Notes under the pieces: generated by a model | What the model saw: only the letters and a program-made list of their open reading frames with translations | What the model was told of the DNA's origin: nothing | Database searches by the model: none | Shown here: piece by piece, positions 40,301 through 51,442 of the stretch | Layout of the letters: each line of letters opens with the position of its first letter | Numbering within the stretch: position 1 is the first letter of the stretch | Translations under genes and position numbers: made by a program | Assembly (NCBI GenBank): GCA_036186865.1 | Contig: AP025054.1 | Span: 4,704,224 to 4,768,223 of the forward strand | DNA from: Eustoma russellianum | Lineage: Eukaryota; Streptophyta; Magnoliopsida; Gentianales; Gentianaceae | Direction: 5' to 3' | Length of the DNA: 64,000 bases

Positions 40301-41850
40301 TAGAAAAAAATCATGGCATAAAAGGAAGGAAAAGAAAAAGAAGACAACTAAAATCAACTAATGAACTGTGAACGCAAGAAAAAGAAATTGATCTTCAGAA
40401 TCCCCTTCATCATTATGGTTAAAGCGTAAGATGAAACGAATCAGGAGAGGAAATCCAAAAGGGTAGTGGGAAAACTTGAAAAAAGCAAGTCCAAGAAACA
40501 AATACAAGAATTATGTACTGCAAATTACTTCCCATTTAAAAGCTAAACACAAAAATTTAGTAGCAAAGATTACCGTGCAATAGTCCTTTGCGATCATATG
40601 AGCACCAAAACTTCAAAAGGTAGATTTCTGGTGGCGCCGGGTTTTGAAACTCTGGCATGTAATAGTAAATCCCTGATGCAGCAGGGGTGCAAGTGGGACA
40701 CACCTCAAGAAGTCTGCTCTTCACTAAACTCCAAACTGTCGTAGCTTTTCCAACTACCCAGAAAACTAGGTAGCACCATTTACCATCTGTTTGAACATCT
40801 GCTTCATACCCCAAAACAGAAAATGCAAAGATTTATTTTCTGATTTCCAGCTAATGTAGATCAGATTAGAAATATCTTCACATAGTAACCAGAAAAGAAA
40901 CTGAGTTTAAAAAACCAGACTAGTTTTGATTCTCTAATCCAAAACCCGATAGCGAACAGTTCAGTTTGAAGAAGATTCAAGAACTGGCATAACATGTCTC
41001 GGCTTTGTATAATTATCTTTTAATTTCACTTTTTTAAATGACTGAAACTGTAGGAAGATGAGAGAGCTTCTACTCAAACTCTAGCTTTCAACAAGGAGAC
41101 CTGCATGTTTTCGCTATTATCTTTGATTTTATTTTTGAAACACTCCCCCCACATAGTGAGAAAAAGGCTCTGAGTGTTGTTGTTTGGGAACCTTTGACTT
41201 TAAGTATCAAATTACATGTTTTCAAGAAAAAGTATCACATTACATTAAAATGAACTGATTCCTGAAGCAAAACATCACTTGATTTTCACCCAAGGAATAA
41301 TAAATTAACCATTACGCAAAGGCAACTGGACTAACACTACCCCAGAAATAATCAAATGAAACTGAAGCAGGTAACTACTGGACCATAAGTAACTCTCAAC
41401 TACATGAGGTTTTTCTTAGACATTCAAGCAAAATTTTGAAAACTTTTAAGCATAAAAACCCTCTAAAATTATCTTCTCCTGATTTACACCCTATTGATCT
41501 TCATTAAAATTTCAGACCTTAAAGCTGGATTACTCTAAAAGATACGGCGAAAAAAAACTATTTAGAATACCCCGTATGATTATTTATAACCAAGTTAGCG
41601 TCTTTCCTCAAGGAGTTCAACAAATTTGATAAAAATGATGACAAAATTGGATACAATTCAAATTAATTGAAAACCAAACAGAACCATAAAAAGTACCTCC
41701 TCTGGTAATGCTAAGGCCAAAGAGCAAGATAACCCTACAAAGATCACATCCCAATCCAGTCTTGTCAGGACAATTAACAGTAATCAAGGTCTCATCACCA
41801 GCTTTCTCTGCTTCTTTAATCACCACAGCATCTTCATGTATTATCCCCAT
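37330..41850 (-). CDS. ACR10: ACT-domain repeat protein, ACR10 type, 6 exons, 407 aa
   Basis: Exons (minus): 41697-41850, 40574-40798, 40103-40208, 38270-38585, 37909-38193, 37330-37467. All borders are GT/AG and phases fit. Start MGIIHEDAVVIKEAEKAGDE. ACT 1 opens with ITVNCPDKTGLGCDLCRVIL and DGKWCYLVFWV. ACT 2 has YLLKFWCSYDRKGLLHDVTQ and TTTPDGRVLDLFFVSDTREL. ACT 3 has VLCQDHKGLMYDIMRTL and QISYGRFS. ACT 4 has MNRGPDSELLVANPVELSGR and VFHDITLALKDL. The protein ends KLMGWE, as in ACR10. Length is close to the roughly 410 aa of relatives. ACR proteins are thought to bind amino acids through ACT domains and act as sensors; the ligand is not known from sequence. Intron 3 is about 1.5 kb. Confidence 0.92.
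37533..37604 (-). mobile_element. SINE fragment, TTG-tail family
   Basis: CAACAACATTCACCATGCCT, GAGGCTCCCGCCTATGGC and GGATGTACGCAACCATAT match the family 3' half in reverse orientation. It lies inside intron 5 of the ACR gene. A further TTGTTGTTGTT lies at about 37634. Confidence 0.55.
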
Positions 41851-42240
41851 TTCCCCCTGTTTTCTTGTGTCTGAAACCTCTTTCTTGAAATATCACTTGA
41901 CATCAAACAAAGGACACCTTTATACTGAAGATGAAGACAAGAGAGAGAAAGTGCGAAATCAAACTAGATTCTAAAGGGATTTTGCAATTCCATATACTCT
42001 ACCCATTCTCTCATTGTCTTTGGTAGAGTGAGAGAGACTTCGGAAGATTTTTGAAAGGAAAAAGGATATTTCTCTTATGGTATTTTCCTTTTTCTTCTGT
42101 TCTCTATTTTTGGATAGACAACTTTTATTTTATTAATTTTTTTAACATAACTATTAGTAGTGTATTTTTATATTAAATACAGTAATTCCAAGATAATTGA
42201 TCTTATTATTTTGTTCACGCCAAAGTCCACTTTTCTTTTT
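41851..42240. promoter_or_regulatory. Upstream region of the ACR10-type gene
   Basis: The leader directly upstream of the ATG contains GA/CT tracts on the sense strand. I cannot fix a TATA box. Confidence 0.35.
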
Positions 42241-42244
42241 ATAC

Positions 42245-42375
42245 AATACAACAACAACAATATTATCTCATTGTGACTCCTGCCTATGAAGGGATATAAA
42301 CGGTCAGATGTATACATCATACTTATATCTTAGAAATACAGAGATATTGTTTCCGAATACAATAGGAAAAGCTAA
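42245..42375 (-). mobile_element. SINE fragment, TTG-tail family
   Basis: ACAACAACAACAATATTATC, TCCTGCCTATGAAGGGATAT and CGGTCAGATGTATACATCAT, reversed relative to the family consensus. Decayed. Confidence 0.5.
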
Positions 42376-43480
42376 ACCCAAATAATGGGATTAAAGAACA
42401 TGCTACCTTACATGCACCTAAAGACTTTTCAGCAAGGCAAAAATGCATTTATTAACTCAGTTGGCGTCATTATAAAAAATTTAAATAAAAAAAACTCAGT
42501 TGGGATTATTTTCTCCTCTCAATATCATATGTTTTCTCAAGAATGTGTGCTAGAGTTTATGAAAAGAACATAAAAGTATTTTTAGTATAAAAGAACAATC
42601 AAAGACTTTGATTAGTATACAATAATACGTGGGCTTATGAATGTTGAGTGACAATATCACAGTAGATAGAAAAAGGTTATAAAAGAATAGTTTGTGTTTT
42701 AAAATTATAAAATAATTCATTATCGTTTCTTTTAAACAACAGTTCTTCTAAATCATATTATTATAATATTTTTGATTTTATATACGGTTAACAAATCCCT
42801 ATCATTTCCACTGTTTGTGGGGAAATTTTTTTTTATAAAAAAAGCGTTGCTTATAATAGAAATATTGGTTATGGGATCTTATATTTGTCAAAGGTTAATT
42901 TTAGTATTCCAAGGAAAAAATAAATAAATATCTGAATAAGTTTTCATTGACAATTGTTTTGTGGAATGAGTAGAAAAACTGATATCTTAAATCACTAATC
43001 TCTATGTAAATTATTAATGCTATCGTTAATCATTGGCCTACTTTTACCTTCATTACTTCATAACCTTAATTCTTACGAAGTGAAACAGATTTTTTTTGTT
43101 TATTGATTGAGAGAATACTATACACTTAAAATTTTAGAAAAGAATGAAGACCTTATCGTACTTCAAAAATAAAATAAAAAGTAACTAATAACAACAAAAT
43201 TGAATGATGCTCCTAAAAATAAACTGAATGTTGTCAGTAAAGGAGATGAACAATAAAAAATAAATAAATAAGCAAGTCAATAAAGAGAGATATATTGATA
43301 TTTGTGCGTTTAATTGTCGCGGATCCAAGCTGTCGTTCGTTCTCCAAAAAAATGTCGTCTTTACACGAACCATGTTCTTACACGTAGTTGATTTGGCTGG
43401 TGATATTGTATTTCTGTGTTTTCCGCATAGTCTAAAAGAGAGACGGAATCGTTTCGCAAATAAAAAAAATCTTACCTATA
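42376..43480. other. AT-rich, gene-free
   Basis: No supported gene or element. Confidence 0.4.
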
Positions 43481-43489
43481 CTTTAGTTA
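43481..43489. repeat. 9-bp target duplication, left (Pack-MULE)
   Basis: CTTTAGTTA, identical to 44604-44612. Confidence 0.95.
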
Positions 43490-44603
43490 GGGTTAATTAC
43501 CTTTTACACCCTTCATGTATTGCCTAATCTTTCTTTGCCCCTCTAATGTTTAAAAATACACCCTTAGCCCCCCTGATGTTTGGACTAAAAGGTAAAATGA
43601 CATTTTAAAATGTAAAACTAAAAATTTTTAAGAAAAAGTCAATAATGCCCCTACTCTATTCATCTTCTTCCTATCACCACCACACGTCTTCCCCCTCCCC
43701 TGCCCGCCTCCACCAGCCGCCGCCCGACGTCAAATTTCCACCCTCTCCCCTGCTCCACACCGCCCCCACCATGATGAAAACACCATTTCAAACTAAATGA
43801 GTTTTATTCCATAGACCAGTGGAGTGATTTACTAGGTTCTGCCATGGAAATTCGTTCATTCAAATTCTTAATCCAGTGTATTATATTCCCTGAACATCAA
43901 TGACCAAGAATGAATAAGTCAATGAACATAATGGATCCAGAGGAGAAAGATGCCTCTGGCGTCCATCTTCCTTCTCGGGCTCTGCATGTCGTTGGCCCTC
44001 ATAAAATTATGAAACTGAGCTTTCTGTACCCAGCGAGCACTGGACGAAACATGGACAAAGTATTGAGGGCTGTAGATTCATTGCTAAAGGCAGCCAAACA
44101 TAAGATAGCTACGCCTGCAAACTGGAAGCCAGGGGATCATGTGGTTATTCAACCAGGTGTATCTAATGATCAGCTAAGAAAATTTGTTCCCTCAAGGTTA
44201 CAAGACCGTCGATCTTCTCTCCAAGAATGATTATCTGCGATTCACCACCGTCTGATCTTTGAAATTTCAATTTAAGATCTCAGCCTTTGAAAAACCTTGA
44301 CGGCGGCGGCGAAACCCACTTGGCTCTATACGGTTATAAGGTCAAAGATGGGCGGCGGCTGGTGGGGGTAGGGCGGAGGAGAAGGAGCTTGGGGCGGCGA
44401 CTAGTGGAAATAGGAAGAAGATGAAAAGACAAGGGCAAAAGGGTCAATTCCTATTTTATATATTCAAATAACATTTTATTAATTAAATCAAGGGGGTAAG
44501 AGTTTATTTTTCAAACATCAGGGGGGTAAGGGTGTATTTTTAAACATTAGGGGGGCAAAGGGAGATTAGGCAATACATGAAGGGTGTAAAAGGTAATTAA
44601 CCC
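43490..44603. mobile_element. Pack-MULE carrying a 1-Cys peroxiredoxin fragment
   Basis: A 1114-bp non-autonomous Mutator-like element. The ends read GGGTTAATTACC and GGTAATTAACCC. Terminal repeats extend about 250 bp: 43490-43735 versus 44338-44603, including CATCTTCTTCCTAT and the CCACCAGCCGCCGCCC block near the inner edge. A perfect 9-bp duplication CTTTAGTTA flanks it, the hallmark of Mutator-type insertion. The interior, about 43760-44310, is a piece of a host peroxiredoxin gene and no transposase, which fits the Pack-MULE definition. Confidence 0.94.
43910..44255 (+). pseudogene. Captured 1-Cys peroxiredoxin C-terminal fragment
   Basis: The frame MNIMDPEEKDASGVHLPSRA, LHVVGPHKIMKLSFLYPAST, GRNMDKVLRAVDSL and ATPANWKPGDHVVIQPGVS is the C-terminal half of plant 1-Cys peroxiredoxin (PER1, Prx6-type, a thiol peroxidase of seeds). 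A one-base insertion in CCCTCAAGG shifts the frame. In the shifted frame the native end continues as KTVDLLSKNDYLRFTTV with the stop at 44253-44255. The catalytic peroxidatic cysteine lies in the missing N-terminal part, so the fragment cannot be an active enzyme. The sequence before 43910 may be captured intron. It is transcribable in sense orientation if the element supplies a promoter. Confidence 0.9.
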
Positions 44604-44612
44604 CTTTAGTTA
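44604..44612. repeat. 9-bp target duplication, right (Pack-MULE)
   Basis: CTTTAGTTA, identical to 43481-43489. Confidence 0.95.
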
Positions 44613-44673
44613 TTAACCAAGGGATTTAGGTTGTATATGTGGAGCTGATTATAGCCGATATTTAAAGTAAAGG

Positions 44674-44955
44674 AGGGTGTTACGAACCGAGTGGAGACGA
44701 ATAATAGGTTTTCAAATTCGGATTTGTTTAGCGAAATGATCTGTTTTGCTCGGTTCGTTTAATGCAACGAATTTTAAAATTGGTTCGAATTCGATTCGAT
44801 AACTTTATAACCATTTAAACGAGCCAAACTATCTGCGAACAGTTCGGCTCGTTTGGTAAACGAACCAAAATAGGTGTTTTAATTTAGCTCGTTTAAGTAA
44901 AATTAACGAACAAATTCGAACGGTTCGCAAACGGTTCGGTTCGATTAATACCCTT
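44674..44955. mobile_element. MITE rich in TTCG/CGAAC motifs
   Basis: Left AGGGTGTTACGAACCGAG and right CGGTTCGATTAATACCCTT are imperfect inverted repeats. Interior blocks such as CGTTTAAGTAAAATTAACGA match, inverted, the MITE at 14897-15199. Confidence 0.6.
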
Positions 44956-45639
44956 AGTATTATTATATTTACCCCTTAATATTTAGGGTAATCTTAATCT
45001 CCAAAACATCTTTTCGTTTATACTAAAAAAATAAACATCATTTTCGCAGCTAAAATTAACAGAGATTGATGAATTCATCCTCTTCTACCTCTTCTCTTGC
45101 TTCCCACCCTCCTCCTGCTAATCCTCAACTCCAGCAAAAAAGTAAGAGAACAGCGAGGCATTTAGGCTAACTTTAATTTAATTAAATGACTGAACATATA
45201 GGGCTCGCAGAAAGTATAACAACTGTGGAGAATTATCTTTAGTTCAATAAACAGAACGATGATTATGTTTTCCTGTGAGGTGTGACTCATATTCAATTAA
45301 ATCTTTTTTATCTTTCTTCCTAAATCGTTGATTTTCGGCTGAATCAGGACGCTCTGTTTATTTTAGGTGAGTGGGCAACAGAGAAATGTGTGTTGGGATG
45401 CAATAGGATACCATGAATCTGATCCATATTCCAGAAGTAAAACTAAAAGTAACAAAGTTTTAACAATAATGGAACTTCTTGAAGAAAGCAATCAAGAGGA
45501 TACAAAGAGATAAGATCCAAATAACGCTTCATCTATCCTTTTCTTTAGAGTCTCATTATGACAAAACCATCCCCAGAAAAAGTGTAATTGGTCCAGCCTA
45601 GTGTCGTAGACATTTTTTTTTTACTCTTCTAGTGCCAGG
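44956..45639. other. Gene-free; one short exon-like ORF
   Basis: An ATG at 45069 opens a Ser/Pro-rich frame (MNSSSSTSSLASHPPPANPQ, then LQQK) that meets a GTAAGAG donor. No downstream exon was found, so I do not call a gene. Confidence 0.25.
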
Positions 45640-46235
45640 TCATTTAGAGTCCACTCCAGTTACCTGGGTTTCAATACACAATCGAGTCGGTGCAGCCTTA
45701 AGAATTTAAGTCGTCTTCTAGGTGTCGGTTACAATTTTGCGTCATCATCGGTAAGACTAGCCTAAGTCCAATCACCTCAGCTACCCCTAACCTCAATCTT
45801 AGTTGTCACCTCAGCAATAAGGTGTACCACAAGTCATCTCAGCAAGTCGACCAGGGCCACGCTGTCCGTAGCCATCCTGGTTAGCTCAGCAAACAAGACT
45901 TCTACAAGAGCAGACACCTGTCAGCGAGTAGCTTAGCCATTTAATTCGACACATGGCAACACATGACAATCATGCACAAGCATGAGATGACACTTGACAC
46001 TTTGTCATAACCCTCATCATGTATTTCATGTCCAAACCATACGAAAGGAAGCAATGATGCCCTTCAACGTCCATGTCCAGTCCAGTGAGCCGAAATTCCA
46101 GCTGCAACACAAAGGTAAGACATGTTTCTCTAATATTCCAGCATGCAAATATGGTAAAACTTATAAGTGACTTGAGTGTCAGATGGTTTTTCTTAGAGCA
46201 ATGACTCCAAGACCTCTAACGATGTTCAACTTATG
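45640..46235. mobile_element. Gypsy-like LTR remnant
   Basis: It contains ACTTGAGTGTCAGATGGTTT, TTCTTAGAGCAATGACTCCA and GACCTCTAACG near its end, a common end type of plant Gypsy LTRs (TGACTTGAGCGTCGGA...). It is related to 48570-49110. No internal domain seen. Borders approximate. Confidence 0.42.
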
Positions 46236-46602
46236 TAGATTAATGAGACGTTAATTTTGACAACAAACTACGTATGTGTAAGACTTTGACGACGTTTTCT
46301 ATTATTTAGATCATCTATGTTCCAGGAGAATATCCTACTTTGGGAAAGTATAGCTAGATGAGAAAGGAAAAAAAGTTTACCTATCTACTAAATCAACATT
46401 AAGATAAGTAGGTTTAAGCGAGTAAAAAAGGTTTAACATAAGAAAATCAACATAAATCAAAGTAGAGTGAGCTAGACGATAAATGAACAAGTGAAAAAGA
46501 AGTAACATCAAGAGTAGTAGGTTTAAGGAGTACAAAGAAGTTTTAGCCTTTAACCTAATCCTGAAATCTTGAAACTTCATCAACATCAAGATACCTCAAG
46601 AG
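46236..46602. other. Gene-free spacer
   Basis: Only chance ORFs, with repeated GTAGGTTTAAG phrases at about 46407 and 46516. Confidence 0.3.
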
Positions 46603-47030
46603 ACGGTGGTGGTTATGGGAGTTGCAGAAGGAGAGAAGAACGGATTGGGGGATAAGGAGGGGAAGGGGAAAGAATGGAGTGGGTGTGTTCACGGAGCAGG
46701 AAGTGTTCATGGAACAGGCAGGTGGAAGGAGAGGAAAATAATGAGCTGGTGGCTCCTGGTGGAGATAGGCGGCAGTTCGGTGGGAGGATGGGGGGAGGCT
46801 TAAGGTTTGAACAGGAAGAAGATTGACTTTTTTTTTTAGAAAAAGTAACAATTGTATGATAAGGATAACACTTCATATGGTAAAACTAAAAATACATTAT
46901 CATAACACAATATATGTTAAAATAAAATTTTTAATTGAATTAAAAGAATTTAAAGGTAATTTTTAAACATCAATGGCTAAATGTGTATTATCGTAAATAT
47001 CAAGGGGTTAAAAGTAATTATTTCTTAAAT
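46603..47030. mobile_element. Possible divergent MULE-type right end
   Basis: A G-rich subterminal tract (46603-46800) is followed by TTTTTAAACATCAATGGCTA, TGTGTATTATCG and AAATATCAAGGGGTTAAAAG before TAATTA. The layout parallels the Pack-MULE right end, but the sequence match is weak. A faint left partner may be ATTTACCCCTTAATATTTAG at about 44967. Confidence 0.3.
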
Positions 47031-47455
47031 TAGATATTTTCTTAACAAAAGTTTTAACTTAGGTTTTCTATATAATTTTTCAACATTCATCCAACAAAAA
47101 TACAATATTTATTAGAACTAATCATCTTATACTAAAAACATCTTAAAGTAAATGAATGAGTATTATATTAAACATTTTATCATATGTATATTAGTATTTA
47201 TTGCACGAATTCATGATATAGATGACTTAATAGATATACAATCAAAACGTGATTATGATCTTCCAATTCATATGGTAATGATTTTTTATTATTGCTATCA
47301 CGCAAATGGGAAGCCTTTCCCTAATTATAAGAGTTAACTTGTTGTTTATAAGGTATATGACAATTAATTTTTTAACTAATTGAATGAACAATCACAACAT
47401 GCAGCTGACAATCAAATTTGTATTCAACTAGAATAGGTAAAGTATCAATCAATCA
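47031..47455. other. AT-rich, gene-free
   Basis: No supported gene. Confidence 0.4.
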
Positions 47456-47590
47456 TACCCATTATAGCTTAGCGGCAGCAAAAGCTATTGTTAGAGTCCG
47501 GGAATGGTGAGCGACAGACAAACAATACATCTATCTTAAAGGATAGAAAGTATGCTTCCACCTGAGACCCATGACTCTATATGTAGAATA
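47456..47590 (-). mobile_element. SINE of the (GAT)n-tail family, minus orientation
   Basis: On the minus strand it reads GAGTCATGGGTCTCAGGTGG, CTATCCTTTAAGATAGATGT, ATTGTTTGTCTGTCGCTCAC and CCCGGACTCTAACAATAGC, matching the copy at 61888-62050. Decayed. Confidence 0.55.
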
Positions 47591-48569
47591 GGTAAAATAT
47601 ATAATAATTAATTCTGTAAGTAGCTGAATGAACAATCACAACATGTAGCCGACAACTAATTTTATAAATTAGAACATGTAACTCCCAACACTTTTAACAT
47701 GTAAAAAATATAAAAAAAAACACTTGTAACAGAAATATCAGATAACAAGTACAAATTAAAGAGACATGAATATACATTTTTTCTAACAAAATATAAATCA
47801 AGTAGATTATAACATATATTACAATAAACAGAAAATTTATTTGCATATTCTCTAGCGATATTCTTGGGTTGATTGTATGAATCTAGATGAAATAAAGGTA
47901 ATGGGCTAATTCTCATCGATTCTGTTAATTATTTTTGTTGCACGGCGTCTGTAATATATGGAAATTATTAAATACAGCAACTTCTCATAAATAAACTACG
48001 GATTGATGTTTTGTATTGGTAAGTCAATATTTTTCAATTATGACTAAATCAATATATAAATATTTTGACAATAAAACTATTATAGAAATGATAATTAATG
48101 CGACATTCTTTGGGTTGATATCAGAGTGTATTAGATCTGCCTGGTTTTAGATCATGTCAGTGAGTGTGTGAGCCGCTCAATAGGTTATGCAGCTATAGAT
48201 TATTTGTAAGATGCGAAACTGTCTTACTGTATATACAGATTCATACATAGATATATGCATACACACAACCATACGCACCTAACAAATTCATTATAGCTGT
48301 GAGTTTTCTCGATGAATTAACTGAGATTTGGACCGACAATCTCTCCCTAACTATGTATCCATATACAACCACTATGCTATATCCTTGAGACTGTAAATAT
48401 AATACCAGTAATACCTCTATTTTAATACATAAAAGTAATTGAAAGTTACAAGTTTTGACTTGATTGGTGACGTGAATAAATTCCCACCATGAATAAAGAC
48501 AAGTATATTCGGATGGATCTCTAACCGTCAACATCAACATCACTTAGCTGAGCAGAGGCGTTGTCAACC
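47591..48569. other. AT-rich, gene-free
   Basis: Chance ORFs only. Confidence 0.4.
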
Positions 48570-49110
48570 ATTGCTACTCCCTCCTCTGTTCGATCAGAAA
48601 GACGTTGGACGATTATGTTAGACTCAGCCACATGGTGATAAAACCTATCTACCTTGGTTTTCTGCTAGTAGTTTGCACGAACCCCATTGCTTGCAGCTTC
48701 TCTGCTCGGCCGTGCTTTTAAAGTTGGACCTCTTTTCGACTCCGCCTAGATGCCTAACTAGCGGTATGCCACTAAGCAACCTGGCCAGATAATCTGACAC
48801 TTGGCGTTACTTGGCCAACACGTGGACACTACTTGTCAGAAAGGAAAGACACATGACACCTATATCTCCTAACATGCATTGACCACTCTAAATGTACAAA
48901 AACAGGAAGGACTACTCCCTCGAGGAGGATAGCCACACAAAAAACAGAAAAAGACTAATGTAGAATAGATGTCCTGACTTTTACAATACACTACCATGAA
49001 AAAGCTCATCATTCACTTGAGCGTCGGAAGGTTTTTCTCGAAACAATAACTCCAGAGTCTCTAACGTTGTTAAAATCTGTGTAGGCTTCTGGGAACGTTA
49101 TTACTAACAA
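48570..49110. mobile_element. Gypsy-like LTR remnant
   Basis: It contains TTCACTTGAGCGTCGGAAGG, TTTTTCTCGAAACAATAACT and CAGAGTCTCTAACG, related to 45640-46235, with CACGTGGACAC and ACACATGACAC upstream. No coding domain. Confidence 0.45.
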
Positions 49111-50236
49111 CTAGCTGCGATCCTACGGGACGTTGATAGCGTTTGTCATCTTGGTCATCTTTGATCTTAATGAAGATCTTTATAACTTAATCATTTTTCT
49201 TAGACATGTGTCCCCTTTTCATTTTGAAGGTAAAGGACAACTTAATTATCGGTAAAACAGTATATAAATAAACCTAACTCGGTCAAATAAAACAGTATCC
49301 TATTATGTTTTCTGTCGGTGGTAGTTAATCAAATCTACTATTGAATACTTTAAACCAAGTCGAGGTATACATGATATAACAATGTTTGCTATCTCATTTT
49401 GTATTCAATCTTTGTGTAGAAGGGGAAAAGTTCTTTACTTTAATACACAAGGCGAAACAACACAATAAGTAGAAGGGCATGAAATTTGACAGGAATTTTC
49501 CACCTCTCATATCTTCTGTTTCCACAGGGAGAATATCTAATGACCATGACATAAATCATTTGCACAATTTTGATAAAGAGAAAATCTCACTTATTAGCCT
49601 AAGGTTTGGCTCATTACTCAGTTAGCAGCCTAACGTTGATGAAACTCACTTAACAACAACTCTTTTGCTGAAATGTCTCACTTGTAGCCAGGTGACCGTT
49701 GACCGACCGTTGACCAGCCGCTGACTTTCTCAGACCAACCAGAATTTGACACGTGGCGACCCTTTTTAATTAAAAAAATAAAATTGTATTTTTGAATAAA
49801 TTGATTTAAAAGGAATTTAAAAATTCTAAAAACTTGTAAAAATTAATTAAAAACATTTTAAAAATCAAAAAATTAGGAAAAAAATATAAAAATAATAAAA
49901 AATTACCCACAACACTCCAGCACTCCACCCACCACCCTTATTGTGTTGTCGAAGTGAATAAGGGCAGCGAAGCTGAGTTAAAATAAAGATATGCTGAACC
50001 AAGGTGACGATGTAAGACACAACAAGTTGAGCAGCAAAGCTAAGGCCGAGGTGTTTAGTCATGTAAATATTGTATTTTAAGATTTTTACCGTACATATGA
50101 CCGAGCAAAGCAGGTAACTAGTTGTTACCTTTATAGTCAGTAGCAATTAAGTCAAGTTACTATAGATGAACAAGAAACACTGTAGGCTAGAAATAAAACC
50201 ATTAGTGGCAAAATAAACTCGTATAAAAAGAAAAGC
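49111..50236. other. Gene-free; element end-like block at ~49590-49760
   Basis: The block TTAGCCTAAGGTTTGGCTCA, TTAGCAGCCTAACGTTGATG and GACCGTTGACCGACCGTTGA resembles phrase-like termini of non-autonomous DNA elements. No partner end or target duplication was found. Confidence 0.3.
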
Positions 50237-50470
50237 ACATTAACAACAACAACAACATTACCCTATTGCCTTAGAGGCTCCCGCCTATGGCGGGGTATGA
50301 GGGGTCAGATATACGCAACCATACCCATGTGTTAGAAACACATAGAGGTTGTTTCCCAATGACCCATAATGATGCGTCAAGCTATTTCGATCAACTGCTA
50401 CTTCACAATATAAGAAACGCAACCAATTTAATAAGTCATTTTGCTTTATTTTATCATATTCTAAAGTTAA
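50237..50470 (-). mobile_element. SINE, TTG-tail family, minus orientation
   Basis: Starts ACAACAACAACATTACCCTA, then GAGGCTCCCGCCTATGGCGG, GGTCAGATATACGCAACCAT, AGGTTGTTTCCCAATGACCC and, at the other end, CATTTTGCTTTATTTTATCA. Near full length. Confidence 0.68.
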
Positions 50471-51036
50471 AAAAAAAAACACATTGTAATTTTTTAACTA
50501 ACTTGAATGACTTCTAAATTCTTTCAATCTCTACCTACTACACCACTTAAATTTGGCATATAGTAAGTTTCACTTTTAATGCAAGTTTGTTTTGTGACGG
50601 CATTATTTCTTACCCTGTGTGTTCTATAGAAGTTTGTAATAATCAAATCAAACTCATTTTTTTGGCCTTTTGTCTGTTTTTCACGTGAAGTTATGACTAC
50701 TTATAACGCGTTAAAGTGAAAAAAAAAAAAAGTTATGATGATATTTATAATGCGTTAAAGTAACAAATTAAAAGAGTGTTGAGTTTAACTTTCATCGAAG
50801 GTCTATCTCTAAAACTTTATAGATGATATAACTTGAAAAATACGTATAAAATAACAAAATTTAATAAAGAACTGAATACCTTAGAAGATCAAATAAAAGA
50901 TTTACATCAGGGCATGGAGATTCAACTTAAATGAATGATTTCTCCATGAAGAGCTGGAATAGAAGATTATTGAGGTAGGAAATTTTTCTCAATTAAATGT
51001 TGAACACTTTGTTAATTATGAAGACTAAGAACACTT
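50471..51036. other. AT-rich, gene-free
   Basis: No supported gene. AGTTATGA..TATAATGCGTTAAAGT occurs twice (about 50690 and 50732). Confidence 0.35.
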
Positions 51037-51218
51037 GGGTTGAGATCTACTCACCCCAACTCTCCTCACCTTTTTGTGACCACACGACACGTGACAGCAA
51101 GGAGGGTTGGTGAGGCTAGATGAGGGTGACCCTCATCTAGCTTCACCACCCTCCCTTACTGCCACGTGTCGCGGAGTCACGCGTCACCTCACCCCTTGCG
51201 GTGATGTGATCCTATCCC
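51037..51218. mobile_element. Foldback MITE with 9-bp target duplication
   Basis: Ends GGGTTGAGATCTACTCACC and GGTGATGTGATCCTATCCC. The interior is a near-palindrome around GATGAGGGTGACCCTCATC. Flanks are AGAACACTT and CGAACACTT (8 of 9 identical). The insertion site is at the transporter fragment. Confidence 0.8.
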
Positions 51219-51442
51219 CGAACACTTTCATCTCGCTGTACAAAGCCATTTCGATTGGTGGGGCCTTCTTTCTGTTTTCTGGGAATGCTTACGTGGCATT
51301 TATTGTGTTTTTCATGTTGTTTCCTGAGACTCAAGGAAGAACTCTAGAAGAAATGGATTGTTTGATTGGGAGTTTTACTCATTGGAGGACAACGTTGAGG
51401 GAGTTGAAGAAAAGTGAAGCAGAGAGTCGATGCAAAATTTGA
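51219..51442 (+). pseudogene. Polyol/sugar transporter (MFS) C-terminal fragment
   Basis: The frame NTFISLYKAISIGGAFFLFS, AYVAFIVFFMLFPETQGRTL and EEMDCLIGSFTHWRTTLREL matches the last membrane helix and the PETxGRTLE cytosolic motif of plant polyol/monosaccharide transporters (H+ symporters of the major facilitator family). It ends at a natural stop (51440-51442). Only the last exon is here. A foldback MITE has inserted at its left border, and upstream sequence is non-coding apart from a short possible remnant (IMKTKNT). It cannot make a transporter. Confidence 0.78.

Noticed and set aside
46555..46876. Ser/Pro-rich minus-strand ORFs and G-rich plus-strand ORF
   Set aside because: Low-complexity purine/pyrimidine tract, probably element-subterminal.
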